DNA of 55,753 bases, from contig CAYTPY010000003.1 of the NCBI GenBank assembly GCA_964439725.1, positions 1-55,753 on the forward strand, read 5' to 3'. Positions 18,515-27,690 of the stretch are shown here, piece after piece. Numbering within the stretch: the stretch's first letter is position 1; the number at the start of each line of letters is the position of its first letter. The translations under genes were made by a program, and so were the position numbers. The DNA is from Croceibacterium_A sp964439725 (GTDB lineage Bacteria; Pseudomonadota; Alphaproteobacteria; Sphingomonadales; Sphingomonadaceae). The notes under the pieces are model-generated. The model did not search any database. It was not told where the DNA came from and worked only from the letters and a program-made list of their open reading frames with translations.

Positions 18515-19516
18515 TCAGTTCGGCTCACAAGTGCGACCTTCCTCGTCCAGTTGAGCAATCTTCTCATACTCGCGGCCGTTCCAGCGAAAGTAGGGGAAGC
18601 ACAAGCCGGGTAGGCCGGCCTCGATATCTGGAAAGTCACTTGCACCGCGGCTTCCGAGGAAACTCACGAAGCCTTGGTTCTTGTAGATGACCTCCCAATC
18701 GCCGGCGGCCGTCTTGGTCAGAACGGTCGAGCCAACACCTGCATGGCCGTAGCAGAAAGTCCCGCCGTCGAGGATCGCCGCTTCGGGGCGGCCATCGCCG
18801 TTGAGATCGCGTACCATCGAGATCTGTGCTTCCGAATAATCTGACGGGTCCTCAGGGCATCCCGTCCACTTGCCGCCGCTCGCTAGCTGCATGCCGGCGG
18901 CCCGCAACAGCGCCTCGCGTTCGGGGATGGGAAGGGCTTGCGCTTCGGGTAGCGGGTCTCCCGACCACTCGAACAGCTTTTCCTGCGACAGCGGCCCGCC
19001 ACCCTCGATGGGAACAGACAGCGCTGATTCCTTTGCGACGGTGAAGGTTCCGCAAGCGGTGGGCGCGCCGTAATCCCTGCCGTTGAAACGGCGTACGCCG
19101 GGACAAGCAGAATCGCGCGCTTCGAGCGAAAGATCGTTCCATCCGTTGCTGCGCGTAGGTTCGAAGCCGACGATCCCATCTTCTGCGATCAATCGCGTCC
19201 AACCGTTGTCCGGCTGCTGCGCGAGAATGGCAAAGTAAGCCCCAGGCATGCCGTAGCAGCCCGGATCGACATCGGCGATGTGAGCCTCAGCACGGCCATC
19301 TTCGTTCAGGTCGATGAAGGCCACGCGCGGGCTCGAAGGTGTGCCGCAGCGATTGACCGGTCGGCCGTCTTGTAAGGAGAAGCCGGCTTCTGCGATGAGC
19401 CCAAGCACCTGCTCAGCGGTCTGCGCCGGTGGTCGCGCAATGGACTGCGCGCCAGCGGGAAAAGCCATGCAAGCGAACAATCCGATCGCTATTGCTCCGG
19501 TCAGCATCCGTTGCAT
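18515..19516 (-). CDS. Secreted protein with two internal repeats carrying calcium-loop-like motifs, function unknown
   Basis: The 333-residue product has a signal peptide (cleavage near AGA-QS, residue 24), so it is exported. It consists of two diverged repeats, about residues 38-149 and 203-317. Each runs through an L-x2-AG leader, a DLNxDGRxE loop (69-77 and 237-245), a CYG motif (86-89 and 254-257), and an ending with a Cys, a R-x-FNG or R-WNG turn and a Tyr. The DxNxDG loop resembles FG-GAP/VCBS or EF-hand-like calcium sites. Paired cysteines suggest disulfides in the periplasm. GGAG lies before its ATG. It is divergent from pyrH. I cannot assign a function. Confidence 0.75.
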   Translation of the reverse strand: MQRMLTGAIAIGLFACMAFPAGAQSIARPPAQTAEQVLGLIAEAGFSLQDGRPVNRCGTPSSPRVAFIDLNEDGRAEAHIADVDPGCYGMPGAYFAILAQQPDNGWTRLIAEDGIVGFEPTRSNGWNDLSLEARDSACPGVRRFNGRDYGAPTACGTFTVAKESALSVPIEGGGPLSQEKLFEWSGDPLPEAQALPIPEREALLRAAGMQLASGGKWTGCPEDPSDYSEAQISMVRDLNGDGRPEAAILDGGTFCYGHAGVGSTVLTKTAAGDWEVIYKNQGFVSFLGSRGASDFPDIEAGLPGLCFPYFRWNGREYEKIAQLDEEGRTCEPN

Positions 19517-19602
19517 GCCACGTTCTCCGCCTATCGCGCGGCCCGCGAGACGATATCACGTCTGTACTCATGGCCAAAGCCCGTTCGCTACGCCCTTCAT
19601 GC

Positions 19603-19629
19603 TTGGCACTGCCACAGCGGGCCTATAAG
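19603..19629 (+). promoter_or_regulatory. Possible pyrH operon promoter
   Basis: TTGGCA (19603-19608) and TATAAG (19624-19629) match five of six bases each, but the 15-base spacer is short. It lies 38 bases before pyrH in the gap between the divergent genes. Confidence 0.4.
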
Positions 19630-19667
19630 GCAGCCGTTCCAGCCCATTACAAAGTCCGCCGTTTCCT

Positions 19668-20390
19668 ATGACAATGCCGTCCCCCAAACGCGTCCTGCTC
19701 AAACTCTCGGGCGAGGTCTTGATGGGAGACCAGCAATTCGGGATCGATCCCGCGTTCGTTGCCGAGCTTGCCAAGGAAGTAAAGGCGGCCAAGGACTCGG
19801 GGCTGCAGATCTGCCTGGTTATCGGCGGCGGCAATATCTTCCGAGGGATGGCCGGGGCCGCGCAAGGAATGGACCGCGCGCAGGCCGACTACATGGGCAT
19901 GCTCGCGACCGTGATGAACGCCCTGGCGATGCAGAATGCGCTGGAGCAACTCGGCGTGCAGACGCGGGTCCAATCAGCGATCAAGATGGACGAGGTATGC
20001 GAACCCGTCATCCGGCGCCGCGCGGAACGTCATCTCGAGAAGGGGCGCGTGGTGATCTTCGCTGCCGGCGTCGGCAGCCCCTATTTCACGACCGACAGCG
20101 GCGCTGCACTGCGTGCCGCGGAGATGAAGTGTGATGCGCTGCTCAAAGGTACCAGCGTCGACGGGGTCTATGATGACGATCCCAAGAAGAACCCGAACGC
20201 GAAACGTTTCGAAACCGTGAGTTACGACCGTGTGCTCGCGGACAACCTGAAGGTGATGGACGCCTCGGCTGTCGCGTTGTGCCGCGATAACGACATTCCC
20301 ATCGTGGTCTTTTCCATTCGCGAGCAGGGTAACCTGGCGCGAGTGCTGGCCGGCCATGGGGTCCAGACTATAGTGCGGAAGGAAGGCTGA
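19668..20390 (+). CDS. pyrH: Uridylate (UMP) kinase
   Basis: This bacterial-type hexameric UMP kinase makes UDP in pyrimidine synthesis. It belongs to the amino-acid kinase fold: VLLKLSGE at the N-terminus, GGGNIFRG for the phosphate site, the uridine-binding region around MGMLATVMNALAMQ, and GTSVDGVYDDDPKKNPNAK for ATP binding. The length of 240 residues is normal. It heads the conserved run pyrH-frr-uppS-cdsA-dxr-rseP-bamA-skp-fabZ; frr begins one base after its stop. ATG 19674 is a possible alternative start. Confidence 0.97.
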   Translation: MTMPSPKRVLLKLSGEVLMGDQQFGIDPAFVAELAKEVKAAKDSGLQICLVIGGGNIFRGMAGAAQGMDRAQADYMGMLATVMNALAMQNALEQLGVQTRVQSAIKMDEVCEPVIRRRAERHLEKGRVVIFAAGVGSPYFTTDSGAALRAAEMKCDALLKGTSVDGVYDDDPKKNPNAKRFETVSYDRVLADNLKVMDASAVALCRDNDIPIVVFSIREQGNLARVLAGHGVQTIVRKEG

Positions 20391-20391
20391 T

Positions 20392-20949
20392 ATGCCCAAG
20401 TACGATAAGGCCGATGTCGAGCGCCGCATGACGGGCGCTGTGGAAAGCTTGAAGAGCGATCTTTCAGGCTTGCGTACGGGGCGCGCCAACACTGCGCTGC
20501 TCGATCCGGTGGTGGTCGAAGTCTATGGTTCGATGATGCCGCTGAACCAGGTCGCGACGGTTTCGGCGCCCGACCCGCGTATGTTGAGCGTCCAGGTCTG
20601 GGACCGGGCTAATCTGAGCGCGGTCGAGAAGGGGATCGCTCACGCCAACCTCGGGCTCAACCCGATGGTGGACGGCCAGACGCTGCGTCTGCCGTTGCCC
20701 GACCTGACGCAGGAGCGGCGCAAAGAGCTGGCGAAGCTTGCGGGGCAATATGCCGAGAAGGCGAAGATCGCGATCCGGAACGTGCGCCGCGACGCGATGG
20801 AAATGCTCAAGGAAGACGAGAAGAAAAAGGAAATCTCGGAAGACGACCGCAAGCGGATGGAGGACGAGGTCCAGAAGCTGACCGACAAGTACGTCGCCGA
20901 GACAGACGCTGCGGCGGCGAACAAGGAAAAGGAAATCCTGACTCAGTGA
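20392..20949 (+). CDS. frr: Ribosome recycling factor
   Basis: RRF splits post-termination ribosomes together with EF-G. The 185-residue protein has the expected three-helix bundle plus small domain. Landmarks are FxLRTGRANTALLDPVVVEVYG in family form (LRTGRANTALLD), the VWDRANLSAVEKGI segment, LPDLTQERRKELAKLA, and the end IQ/VQKLTDKYVAETDAAAANKEKEILTQ pattern. It lies one base after pyrH and overlaps the uppS start as GTGA. Confidence 0.97.
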   Translation: MPKYDKADVERRMTGAVESLKSDLSGLRTGRANTALLDPVVVEVYGSMMPLNQVATVSAPDPRMLSVQVWDRANLSAVEKGIAHANLGLNPMVDGQTLRLPLPDLTQERRKELAKLAGQYAEKAKIAIRNVRRDAMEMLKEDEKKKEISEDDRKRMEDEVQKLTDKYVAETDAAAANKEKEILTQ

Positions 20950-21719
20950 TTTCTCTGGGCAAACCCAGGCCCGCTCAGGCCCAGTTTGGCGACGAGCGCC
21001 GCGGCGGCTCGTCATCGCATCCGGGCTTGGCGGAGACGGGTGTTACCGGCCATGGCGCGCGCCATGTGGCAATCATCATGGATGGGAACGGGCGCTGGGC
21101 GAAGCGGCAGCGGCTGCCGCGCGCCGTCGGGCATCAGCGCGGCGTCGAAGCCGTGCGCCAGCTTGTGCGCGGGCTCGAGCCTTTGGGTCTGGACTGCCTG
21201 ACGCTCTACGCGTTTTCGTCCGAGAACTGGAAGCGCCCTGAAGACGAGATTGCGGATCTGATGTCGCTGATGCGCAAGTTCATCCGTAGCGACCTTCCGG
21301 ACTTCGTAAGGAACGGCGTCAGGCTCAAGATTATCGGCGATTACAAGGTGCTGGAGCCCGATATTGTCGAGATGCTCGAGGACGCGCTGAGGCAGACCCA
21401 GGACGGGACCAAGACCATTGCGGTCGCGCTCAACTATGGCTCGCAGCAGGAGATCGCCCGCGCCGCGGCTAAAGCGGCCGAGCAAGGGGTGGTCACGGCC
21501 GAAAGTATCGCCGCGAACCTGGACACCGCCGATCTTCCGCCCCTCGACCTGCTGATCCGCACCTCGGGCGAAGTGCGGCTCTCCAACTTCCTGCTATGGC
21601 AGTCGGCTTACGCGGAGCTGTGGTTCACCGACGTGCTCTGGCCGGATTTCACCCGAGCGCATCTGGAAGAGGCGCTGGCGAGCTTCGCGTCGCGGGAGAG
21701 GCGCTTTGGCGGGCGATAA
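20946..21719 (+). CDS. uppS: Undecaprenyl diphosphate synthase (cis-prenyltransferase)
   Basis: This enzyme makes the C55 lipid carrier for peptidoglycan and O-antigen from FPP and IPP. The cis-prenyltransferase motif IIMDGNGRWAK carries the catalytic Asp, followed by GH-x-RGVEAVR, YAFSSENWKRP, and the conserved RTSGEVRLSNFLLWQSAYAEL region near the end, which is written here as the family RTSGE-x-RLSNFLLWQ motif. GTG 20946 overlaps the frr stop, giving 257 residues with an N-terminal extension of about 40 residues. The last 14 bases overlap cdsA. Confidence 0.96.
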   Translation: MISLGKPRPAQAQFGDERRGGSSSHPGLAETGVTGHGARHVAIIMDGNGRWAKRQRLPRAVGHQRGVEAVRQLVRGLEPLGLDCLTLYAFSSENWKRPEDEIADLMSLMRKFIRSDLPDFVRNGVRLKIIGDYKVLEPDIVEMLEDALRQTQDGTKTIAVALNYGSQQEIARAAAKAAEQGVVTAESIAANLDTADLPPLDLLIRTSGEVRLSNFLLWQSAYAELWFTDVLWPDFTRAHLEEALASFASRERRFGGR

Positions 21720-22458
21720 GAGCTACCAAGACGGAGCCTCGGTGCCGGTTCCCGGCACGATCCGGCGTGCCGATCTTCCGATCAGACTGGGGTCGGCTGT
21801 CGTGATGCTGGCCCTTGCCGCAGCAGCGCTCGTTCTGGGCGGAACGGCGCTCGATCTTTTCATCGTGGCCGTGGCGCTGCTCGGTTTCGGAGAGTTCGTG
21901 CGGCTCGTGTTCCGGGCGACGGACAGCCTTCCGGCGCGCGCGGTGAGCGTCCTCCTCGGCGCCGCCTATTTCGGGGTCGCCACCGCAATCCTGGCCGGAG
22001 CAGGCACGTTCCTGCTGGTCATGGTGCTCGGCATTACGATCTTCACCGACACCGGCGCCTATTTTGCCGGCAGAACCATCGGCGGGCCGAAGATCGCCCC
22101 TCGTATAAGCCCGTCGAAGACCTGGGCAGGGCTGATAGGCGGCATGATCGCCGCTGCGGTCTGGGTGCTGATCTGGGTCTTGGCGATCGACGCGCCGGCG
22201 CTCGACTGGCTCGGGCCGCGCTTCGAGATCGGACTCAACCTGTCGTTCGAGAACACGTTCGGCGCCGTCGTGCTGGGAGCCGGACTCGCGGTCGTGTCCC
22301 AGATCGGCGACTTCTTCGAAAGCTGGCTCAAACGCCGGGCGGGCGTGAAGGACAGCTCGCGATTGATCCCCGGCCACGGAGGGGTGTTCGATCGAATCGA
22401 CGGGCTCATCGCGGTATCGATCGTCGCTGGCGTCGTTGCCACGCTCATGGCGCCCTGA
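21706..22458 (+). CDS. cdsA: Phosphatidate cytidylyltransferase (CDP-diacylglycerol synthase)
   Basis: This integral membrane enzyme converts phosphatidate and CTP into CDP-diacylglycerol, the precursor for PssA and PgsA, both also encoded in this window. Multiple hydrophobic helices precede the signature LKRRAGVKDSS with GHGGVFDRID, which closely matches the CdsA family pattern. Its 250 residues fit. The most likely start is TTG 21706, overlapping the end of uppS by 14 bases. The dxr gene follows after a two-base gap. Confidence 0.94.
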   Translation: MAGDKSYQDGASVPVPGTIRRADLPIRLGSAVVMLALAAAALVLGGTALDLFIVAVALLGFGEFVRLVFRATDSLPARAVSVLLGAAYFGVATAILAGAGTFLLVMVLGITIFTDTGAYFAGRTIGGPKIAPRISPSKTWAGLIGGMIAAAVWVLIWVLAIDAPALDWLGPRFEIGLNLSFENTFGAVVLGAGLAVVSQIGDFFESWLKRRAGVKDSSRLIPGHGGVFDRIDGLIAVSIVAGVVATLMAP

Positions 22459-22460
22459 CC

Positions 22461-23612
22461 GTGCGGACCCTTTCCATCCTCGGGGCGACCGGTTCGATCG
22501 GGGCTTCGACGCTCGACCTGATCCGCCGGAACCGGGATGATTGGCAGGTGGTAGCGCTGACCGCCAATTGCCAAGCGGCCGAGTTGGCGAAGCTGGCACG
22601 TGAATTCGGCGCAGAGCTCGCAGCGGTAGGCGACAAGAGCTGCCTGCCGGAATTGCGCGCTGAACTGGCCGGAAGCGGCATCGAAGCGGTCGGAGGCGCC
22701 GCCGGTCTCGTCGAGGCTGCGGCGCAGGAAGTGGACCTTACCGTTGCGGCCATCGTCGGCTGCGCGGGTCTCGCTCCAACCATGGCCGCCATCGAACGCG
22801 GCGGCGCTGTGGCCCTGGCCAACAAGGAAGCCTTGGTATCCGCGGGTGATGTTATGACGGCCGCCGTGGCGCGCAGCGGTGCGGTGCTCTTGCCGGTCGA
22901 TTCGGAACATAACGCGATCTTCCAGTGCCTTGCCGGCAACGATTCGGCCGACGTGCGGTGCATCACCCTGACGGCGAGCGGCGGGCCGCTGCGCTCGTGG
23001 AGCGCCGAGCAGCTTCGCGCTGCCACGCCGGCACAGGCGGTCGCGCATCCGAATTGGTCGATGGGAGCCAAGATTTCGGTCGATTCCGCGACGATGATGA
23101 ACAAGGGCCTTGAACTGATCGAGGCCTTTCACCTGTTCCCGATCGGCCTCGATGGCCTACGCATTCTCGTCCATCCGCAAAGCGTCGTGCACTCGATGGT
23201 CGAATATCGCGACGGCTCCACTCTGGCGCAGCTCGGGCCCTCCGACATGCGCGTGGCGATCGCGTCGTGCCTCGCCTGGCCCAAGCGCATGGACACCCCG
23301 TGTACACCGCTCGATCTCGCCGCGATTGGCGAGCTGTCGTTCTTCGCGCCCGACGAGGAGCGCTTCCCCGCGACCCGCCTGGCGCGTGACGCGGCCGCAG
23401 CGGGTGGTGCCGCGCCGGCCGTGCTCAACGCGGCCAATGAAGTCGCGGTGGCCGCGTTCCTGCGTGGTCAGATTGCGTTCACCGATATTTCGTCACTCGT
23501 GGCGCGAACCCTGAATCGCCAAATGCCACCTGCGCCACAATGCCTCGACGACGTGCTTGCCGTCGATGCCGAGGCGAGGGCGCGTGCGGCGCACATGTTG
23601 GAGCCTGCCTGA
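22461..23612 (+). CDS. dxr: 1-deoxy-D-xylulose 5-phosphate reductoisomerase
   Basis: This NADPH-dependent enzyme carries out the first committed step of the MEP isoprenoid pathway, supplying UppS and the polyprenyl synthase. The N-terminal Rossmann motif ILGATGSIG, the LANKEALVSAG segment, the metal site VDSEHNAIFQCL, and the mobile loop region HPNWSMGAKISVDSATMMNKG (the family HPNWxMGxKIxxDSAT pattern) are all present. The length is 383 residues and the start is GTG 22461. It ends one base before the RseP start. Confidence 0.97.
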   Translation: MRTLSILGATGSIGASTLDLIRRNRDDWQVVALTANCQAAELAKLAREFGAELAAVGDKSCLPELRAELAGSGIEAVGGAAGLVEAAAQEVDLTVAAIVGCAGLAPTMAAIERGGAVALANKEALVSAGDVMTAAVARSGAVLLPVDSEHNAIFQCLAGNDSADVRCITLTASGGPLRSWSAEQLRAATPAQAVAHPNWSMGAKISVDSATMMNKGLELIEAFHLFPIGLDGLRILVHPQSVVHSMVEYRDGSTLAQLGPSDMRVAIASCLAWPKRMDTPCTPLDLAAIGELSFFAPDEERFPATRLARDAAAAGGAAPAVLNAANEVAVAAFLRGQIAFTDISSLVARTLNRQMPPAPQCLDDVLAVDAEARARAAHMLEPA

Positions 23613-23613
23613 C

Positions 23614-24729
23614 TTGTTCGAGTCACCGCCTTTCTGGATGTACCTGGTCGGCTTTTTGCTGCTGCTGGGGCCGCTCGTCACGATCCACGAGCTTGGACAC
23701 TACCTGGTAGGCCGCTGGTTCGGCGTGAAGGCGGAAACCTTCTCGATCGGTTTCGGCAAGGAGCTGGTCGGGGTTACGGACCGGCGCGGGACGCGCTGGA
23801 AAGTCGCCGCGTTGCCGCTGGGGGGCTATGTCCAGTTCGCGGGCGACATGAACCCGGCGAGCCAGCCCAGCGAGGAATGGAAGGCGCTGCCGGAGCAGGA
23901 GCGGGCAGGGACCTTTCAGTCCAAGCCCCTGTGGCAGCGGGCGCTGATCGTTGCGGCAGGTCCCGTCACGAACCTGCTGCTGGCCATCGCAATCCTGGCG
24001 AGCTTCAACGTGGCATTCGGCAAGCCGGTGGTCCCGCCGCTGATCGGGGAGGTGGAGCAGGGCTCCGCCGCGGATCGGGCGGGCCTTCGGGCAGGGGACG
24101 AAATCGTCGCCTACAACGGCCGTGAAACCGACGATTTCATGGAGTTGCGTCAGTACATCCTGACCAGTCCAGGCGCCACGCTGAACCTAGCCGTAGTGCG
24201 CGAAGGCGACCGGCGCGAGGTCACCGTCGCCCTGCCGTCGCTGACCGTTCGCGACAACTTCGGAAACGCCAGCCAGATCGGTCAATTGGGTGTGCGTCCA
24301 GCTGCCGCCGAGTTGGCGTCTGTCGGCCCGATCGAAGCGGTTGCGCTGGCGGCCCGGCAGACCAACGACATCGTGGTCATGATGGTCCGCGGAATCGGTC
24401 AGATCGTCAGCGGCCAACGTCCGGTTTCGGAACTCGGCGGTCCGGTGAAGATCGCGAAGTTCTCCGGAGAACAGATGAGCCTCGGCTGGCTCAGCTTCGT
24501 CCAGTTCGTGGCCCTTGTTTCAATTAACTTGGCATTCATTAACCTGCTGCCAATCCCGGGCCTCGACGGTGGGCACCTGGCTTTCTACGCGGCCGAAGCG
24601 GTGCGTCGGAAGCCGCTGGATCCTCGCAGTCAGGAATGGGCGTTCCGCACCGGCATGGCTCTCGTGCTCATGCTGATGCTGTTCGTGACGATCAACGATG
24701 TCGCTTCGCTGTCGCTGTTCGGTGGCTGA
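23614..24729 (+). CDS. rseP: Site-2 intramembrane zinc protease RseP
   Basis: This inner-membrane metalloprotease cuts anti-sigma factors and remnant signal peptides. The zinc site HELGH lies at residues 25-29 in the first membrane helix, a PDZ domain at about 140-220 (LIGEVEQGSAADRAGLRAGD), and the third ligand region NLLPIPGLDGGHL near the C-terminus. The frame is open from 23557, but TTG 23614, one base after dxr, gives an N-terminus FESPPF directly before the first helix, matching relatives; 371 residues result. Unlike E. coli RseP, only one PDZ domain is obvious. Confidence 0.93.
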   Translation: MFESPPFWMYLVGFLLLLGPLVTIHELGHYLVGRWFGVKAETFSIGFGKELVGVTDRRGTRWKVAALPLGGYVQFAGDMNPASQPSEEWKALPEQERAGTFQSKPLWQRALIVAAGPVTNLLLAIAILASFNVAFGKPVVPPLIGEVEQGSAADRAGLRAGDEIVAYNGRETDDFMELRQYILTSPGATLNLAVVREGDRREVTVALPSLTVRDNFGNASQIGQLGVRPAAAELASVGPIEAVALAARQTNDIVVMMVRGIGQIVSGQRPVSELGGPVKIAKFSGEQMSLGWLSFVQFVALVSINLAFINLLPIPGLDGGHLAFYAAEAVRRKPLDPRSQEWAFRTGMALVLMLMLFVTINDVASLSLFGG

Positions 24730-24806
24730 GCAGGCAGAGGGTTCCGCTCCCCGAGCCGGGGGATGTTGAGGAGCGGGGAAAAGGAAGGCACCGGCGCCGG
24801 ATTTCC

Positions 24807-24830
24807 AGCTTGCTCGCTTGCTAGCTTGCC
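24807..24830 (+). repeat. Triple tandem octamer before bamA
   Basis: Three adjacent near-identical eight-base units, AGCTTGCT, CGCTTGCT and AGCTTGCC, lie in the 207-base gap between rseP and bamA. The last unit is one arm of a hairpin. Confidence 0.7.
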
Positions 24831-24844
24831 CCGCATCGGGCAAG
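24825..24844 (+). other. Hairpin with alternative partner in the bamA leader
   Basis: CTTGCCC (24825-24831) pairs with GGGCAAG (24838-24844) around a six-base loop. A second GGGCAAG at 24890-24896 could pair with the same arm, so two mutually exclusive folds are possible. No function is shown. Confidence 0.45.
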
Positions 24845-24936
24845 GGCGCACGTCGCCTTGATTGGGCGCCGCCATGGCTCCCGCTGCTCGGGCAAGATAG
24901 AACCATGCGGCGGACGGGACACGGCGTGTCGTATGA

Positions 24937-27690
24937 ATGGACGGGTACATGAGCGGTAAGGCCAAGACGATTCAAACCTCGCAGTTTGCCGCAGCCTTAC
25001 TGGGGTGTACGATGCTTGCGGGCCTGCCGGGGATCGCCGGCGCCCAGGAAGCGGCGCCGCCACCTGCGGAGCCTGCGGCTCCTTCCGCACCAGTTGCTAC
25101 TGCTGCCGGTGAAGAAGGACAGGTCATCCGTTCGATCGCCGTGGCGGGCGCGCAGCGCCTCGAACCGGCAACGATCGTCAGCTACGTCCGCATGCGGCCT
25201 GGGCAGGCTTACACGGCTGCGCTCGCTGACGAGGCGTTGAAGGACCTGGCGGCGACCGAGCTGTTTGCCGACTTCTCAATCCAGAACAACGATGGAAACG
25301 TCGTCATTACGGTCGTCGAGAACCCGGTGATCAACCGCGTGGTGCTGGAAGGCAACCGGCGTCTCAAGAACGACAAGATCCTTCCCGAGATCAAGCTGGC
25401 GCCGCGGCAGATATTCACCCGCTCCAAGGTGCGTGCCGACGTCGCGCGCATCATCGAGCTCTACAAGCGCCAGGGACGCTTTGCCGCGACGGTCGAGCCG
25501 CAGATGGTGCAGCTCGATCAAAACCGCGTCGACGTGATCTTCGAGATCAACGAAGGGCCGAAATCCAAAGTCCGCGCGATCAACATCCTGGGCAACGAAG
25601 CCTTTTCGGATCGCGAACTGCGCAGCGAGATGGTGACGCAGGTTTCGGGCTTGCTGAAGATCTTCAGCTCGGCGACCAGCTACGACCCGGATCGGCTCGC
25701 CTACGACCAGCAGCAGCTTCGCGCCTTCTACCTTGAGAACGGCTACGCCGATTTCCGCGTGGTCTCTGCCGTCGCGGAGCTGACGCCCGACAAGCGCGAT
25801 TTCATCATCACTTACGTGGTCGAGGAGGGCGAGCGCTACAAGTTTGGCAACGTCGAAGTCGAAAGCCAGCTGCGCGATTTCGACAGCAGCACGATGACGC
25901 GTTCGCTGCCGATGGGCACGGGCAACTGGTACGACGCGAAGTTGGTCGAGGACACGGTCGAGCGACTGACGGAGACCGCGGGGGCGTTCGGCTATGCCTT
26001 CGCCGATGTGCGCCCTCGGATCACGCGCAATCGCGAAGACCTGACGATGGACGTCACGTTCATCATCAACGAAGCACCGCGCGTTTATGTCGAGCGTGTC
26101 GACGTCAACGGCAATACGCTGACGCAGGACAAGGTGATCCGCCGCGAGTTCCGCCTCGCCGAAGGCGACGCCTTCAACTCGCTTCAGGTCAGGCGCTCGA
26201 CAGCGCGCATCAACTCGCTGGGCTACTTCCAGGAGAACTTCGAGATCGATCAGGTCGACGGCAGCGCGCCCGACCGCATCATTCTTGAAGCCAACGTCCA
26301 GGAGCAGGCGACGGGCGAACTCTCGCTTTCGGCCGGCTTCTCCAGCCTCGAGAGCTTCATCTTCCAGGGCTCGATCCGCCAGCGCAACTTCCGCGGGCGC
26401 GGCCAGACGGTCGGACTCTCGCTCAACTACTCGCGCTATTCGCGCTCCGGCTCGATCAGCTTCACCGAGCCCTATCTGTTCGACAAGAACATCTCAGCCG
26501 GGGTCGACGTTTACCGCCGGGACTACAACAACGGTTATTACAACCGCGCGAGCGCCACTTACGAGTCTGCGACGACCGGCACTTCGTTCCGCGTCGGCGT
26601 TCCGCTCAGCGAGTATCTCAGCGCCATCGGCCGCTATACCTTCCAGCACGAGAACATTACCGTCGACGAGAACCTGTTCTTCGGCGATTTCGACGGCGAC
26701 GGCGTCCGTACCTGCGAGCCCCTTCTGGCTGGACGTTATCTGTGCGAAGCCTTGGGCAAGCGCACGACGTCCCTCATCGGCATGTCGCTGGTGCACAACT
26801 CGCTCGACAGCCGGCTCCGGCCGACGCGCGGCGAATCTGCCAGCGCGAATTTCGACTTTGCCGGGCTTGGCGGGTCATCGCGCTATGTGCGCTTCACCGG
26901 CCAGGCAGCGAAATACTGGCAGCCGATGTCGGGCTGGATTTTCTCGCTCACCGCGGAAACGGGCTACATCAAGGGCCTCAAGGATCTTGGGCCCGGACGC
27001 GACGATGTTCGGCTGACCGACCGGTTCTTCCTGGGCGAGCCGGAGATCCGCGGCTTCGACATTCGCGGGGTCGGCCCTCGCGTCGTACGGCGGTTCTACA
27101 CGGTCGACGATGACGGCGCGGCAACGCTCCTTCCGCTGGACGATCGCGGCAACCAGGACGATGCGCTCGGTGGCACCGCGTTCTATCTGGGCCGCGCTGA
27201 GCTCGAGATCCCGCTCGGCTCGGGCGCGCGTGAGCTCGGATTGCGGCCGTCGATCTTCGTGGATGCCGGCGCCGTGTTCGGGATCAAGGCGCCGCCACTC
27301 ACCAACAGCCCCTATCCGGACGGCATCTTCATCCCGACGCGTGATGGGGAGGGCAACGCACTCTATACGCAGATCAACGAAGCCACGCTCGTGGACGGGA
27401 CCTGCCGGCCCGGGACCGGTACCGGTGCCATCAGCATTGTCACCAGCCCAACCAATCCCGCTCCGCCTTCTTGCCTTACCAGCAATGCCAACACAGCAGT
27501 TGGCAACTCGTTGCCACCCTTCGTGGAAGAGTTCTACGGCAACACACCTCGTCCTCGCGTGTCGATCGGCATCGGGGTGAACTGGAATTCGCCGTTTGGT
27601 CCCTTCCGCATCAACTTCGCCTATCCGCTCCTCAAGGAGCCGGGTGACGACACCAAGCGCTTCTCCTTCAACGTAGGAACCTCATTCTGA
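24937..27690 (+). CDS. bamA: Outer membrane protein assembly factor BamA (Omp85)
   Basis: BamA is the essential outer-membrane insertase for beta-barrel proteins. The 917-residue precursor has a signal peptide ending near AGA-QE (about residue 37), a short Pro/Ala-rich linker, five POTRA domains (about 65-440) and a C-terminal 16-strand barrel ending in a terminal Phe, as outer-membrane barrels do. The barrel includes the conserved loop-6 motif in EPEIRGFDIRGVGPR (the family RGF core), and many aromatic strand ends are visible. ATG 24949 is an alternative start. The gene lies between rseP and skp in the usual order, and its stop overlaps the skp start by one base (TGATG). Confidence 0.96.
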   Translation: MDGYMSGKAKTIQTSQFAAALLGCTMLAGLPGIAGAQEAAPPPAEPAAPSAPVATAAGEEGQVIRSIAVAGAQRLEPATIVSYVRMRPGQAYTAALADEALKDLAATELFADFSIQNNDGNVVITVVENPVINRVVLEGNRRLKNDKILPEIKLAPRQIFTRSKVRADVARIIELYKRQGRFAATVEPQMVQLDQNRVDVIFEINEGPKSKVRAINILGNEAFSDRELRSEMVTQVSGLLKIFSSATSYDPDRLAYDQQQLRAFYLENGYADFRVVSAVAELTPDKRDFIITYVVEEGERYKFGNVEVESQLRDFDSSTMTRSLPMGTGNWYDAKLVEDTVERLTETAGAFGYAFADVRPRITRNREDLTMDVTFIINEAPRVYVERVDVNGNTLTQDKVIRREFRLAEGDAFNSLQVRRSTARINSLGYFQENFEIDQVDGSAPDRIILEANVQEQATGELSLSAGFSSLESFIFQGSIRQRNFRGRGQTVGLSLNYSRYSRSGSISFTEPYLFDKNISAGVDVYRRDYNNGYYNRASATYESATTGTSFRVGVPLSEYLSAIGRYTFQHENITVDENLFFGDFDGDGVRTCEPLLAGRYLCEALGKRTTSLIGMSLVHNSLDSRLRPTRGESASANFDFAGLGGSSRYVRFTGQAAKYWQPMSGWIFSLTAETGYIKGLKDLGPGRDDVRLTDRFFLGEPEIRGFDIRGVGPRVVRRFYTVDDDGAATLLPLDDRGNQDDALGGTAFYLGRAELEIPLGSGARELGLRPSIFVDAGAVFGIKAPPLTNSPYPDGIFIPTRDGEGNALYTQINEATLVDGTCRPGTGTGAISIVTSPTNPAPPSCLTSNANTAVGNSLPPFVEEFYGNTPRPRVSIGIGVNWNSPFGPFRINFAYPLLKEPGDDTKRFSFNVGTSF

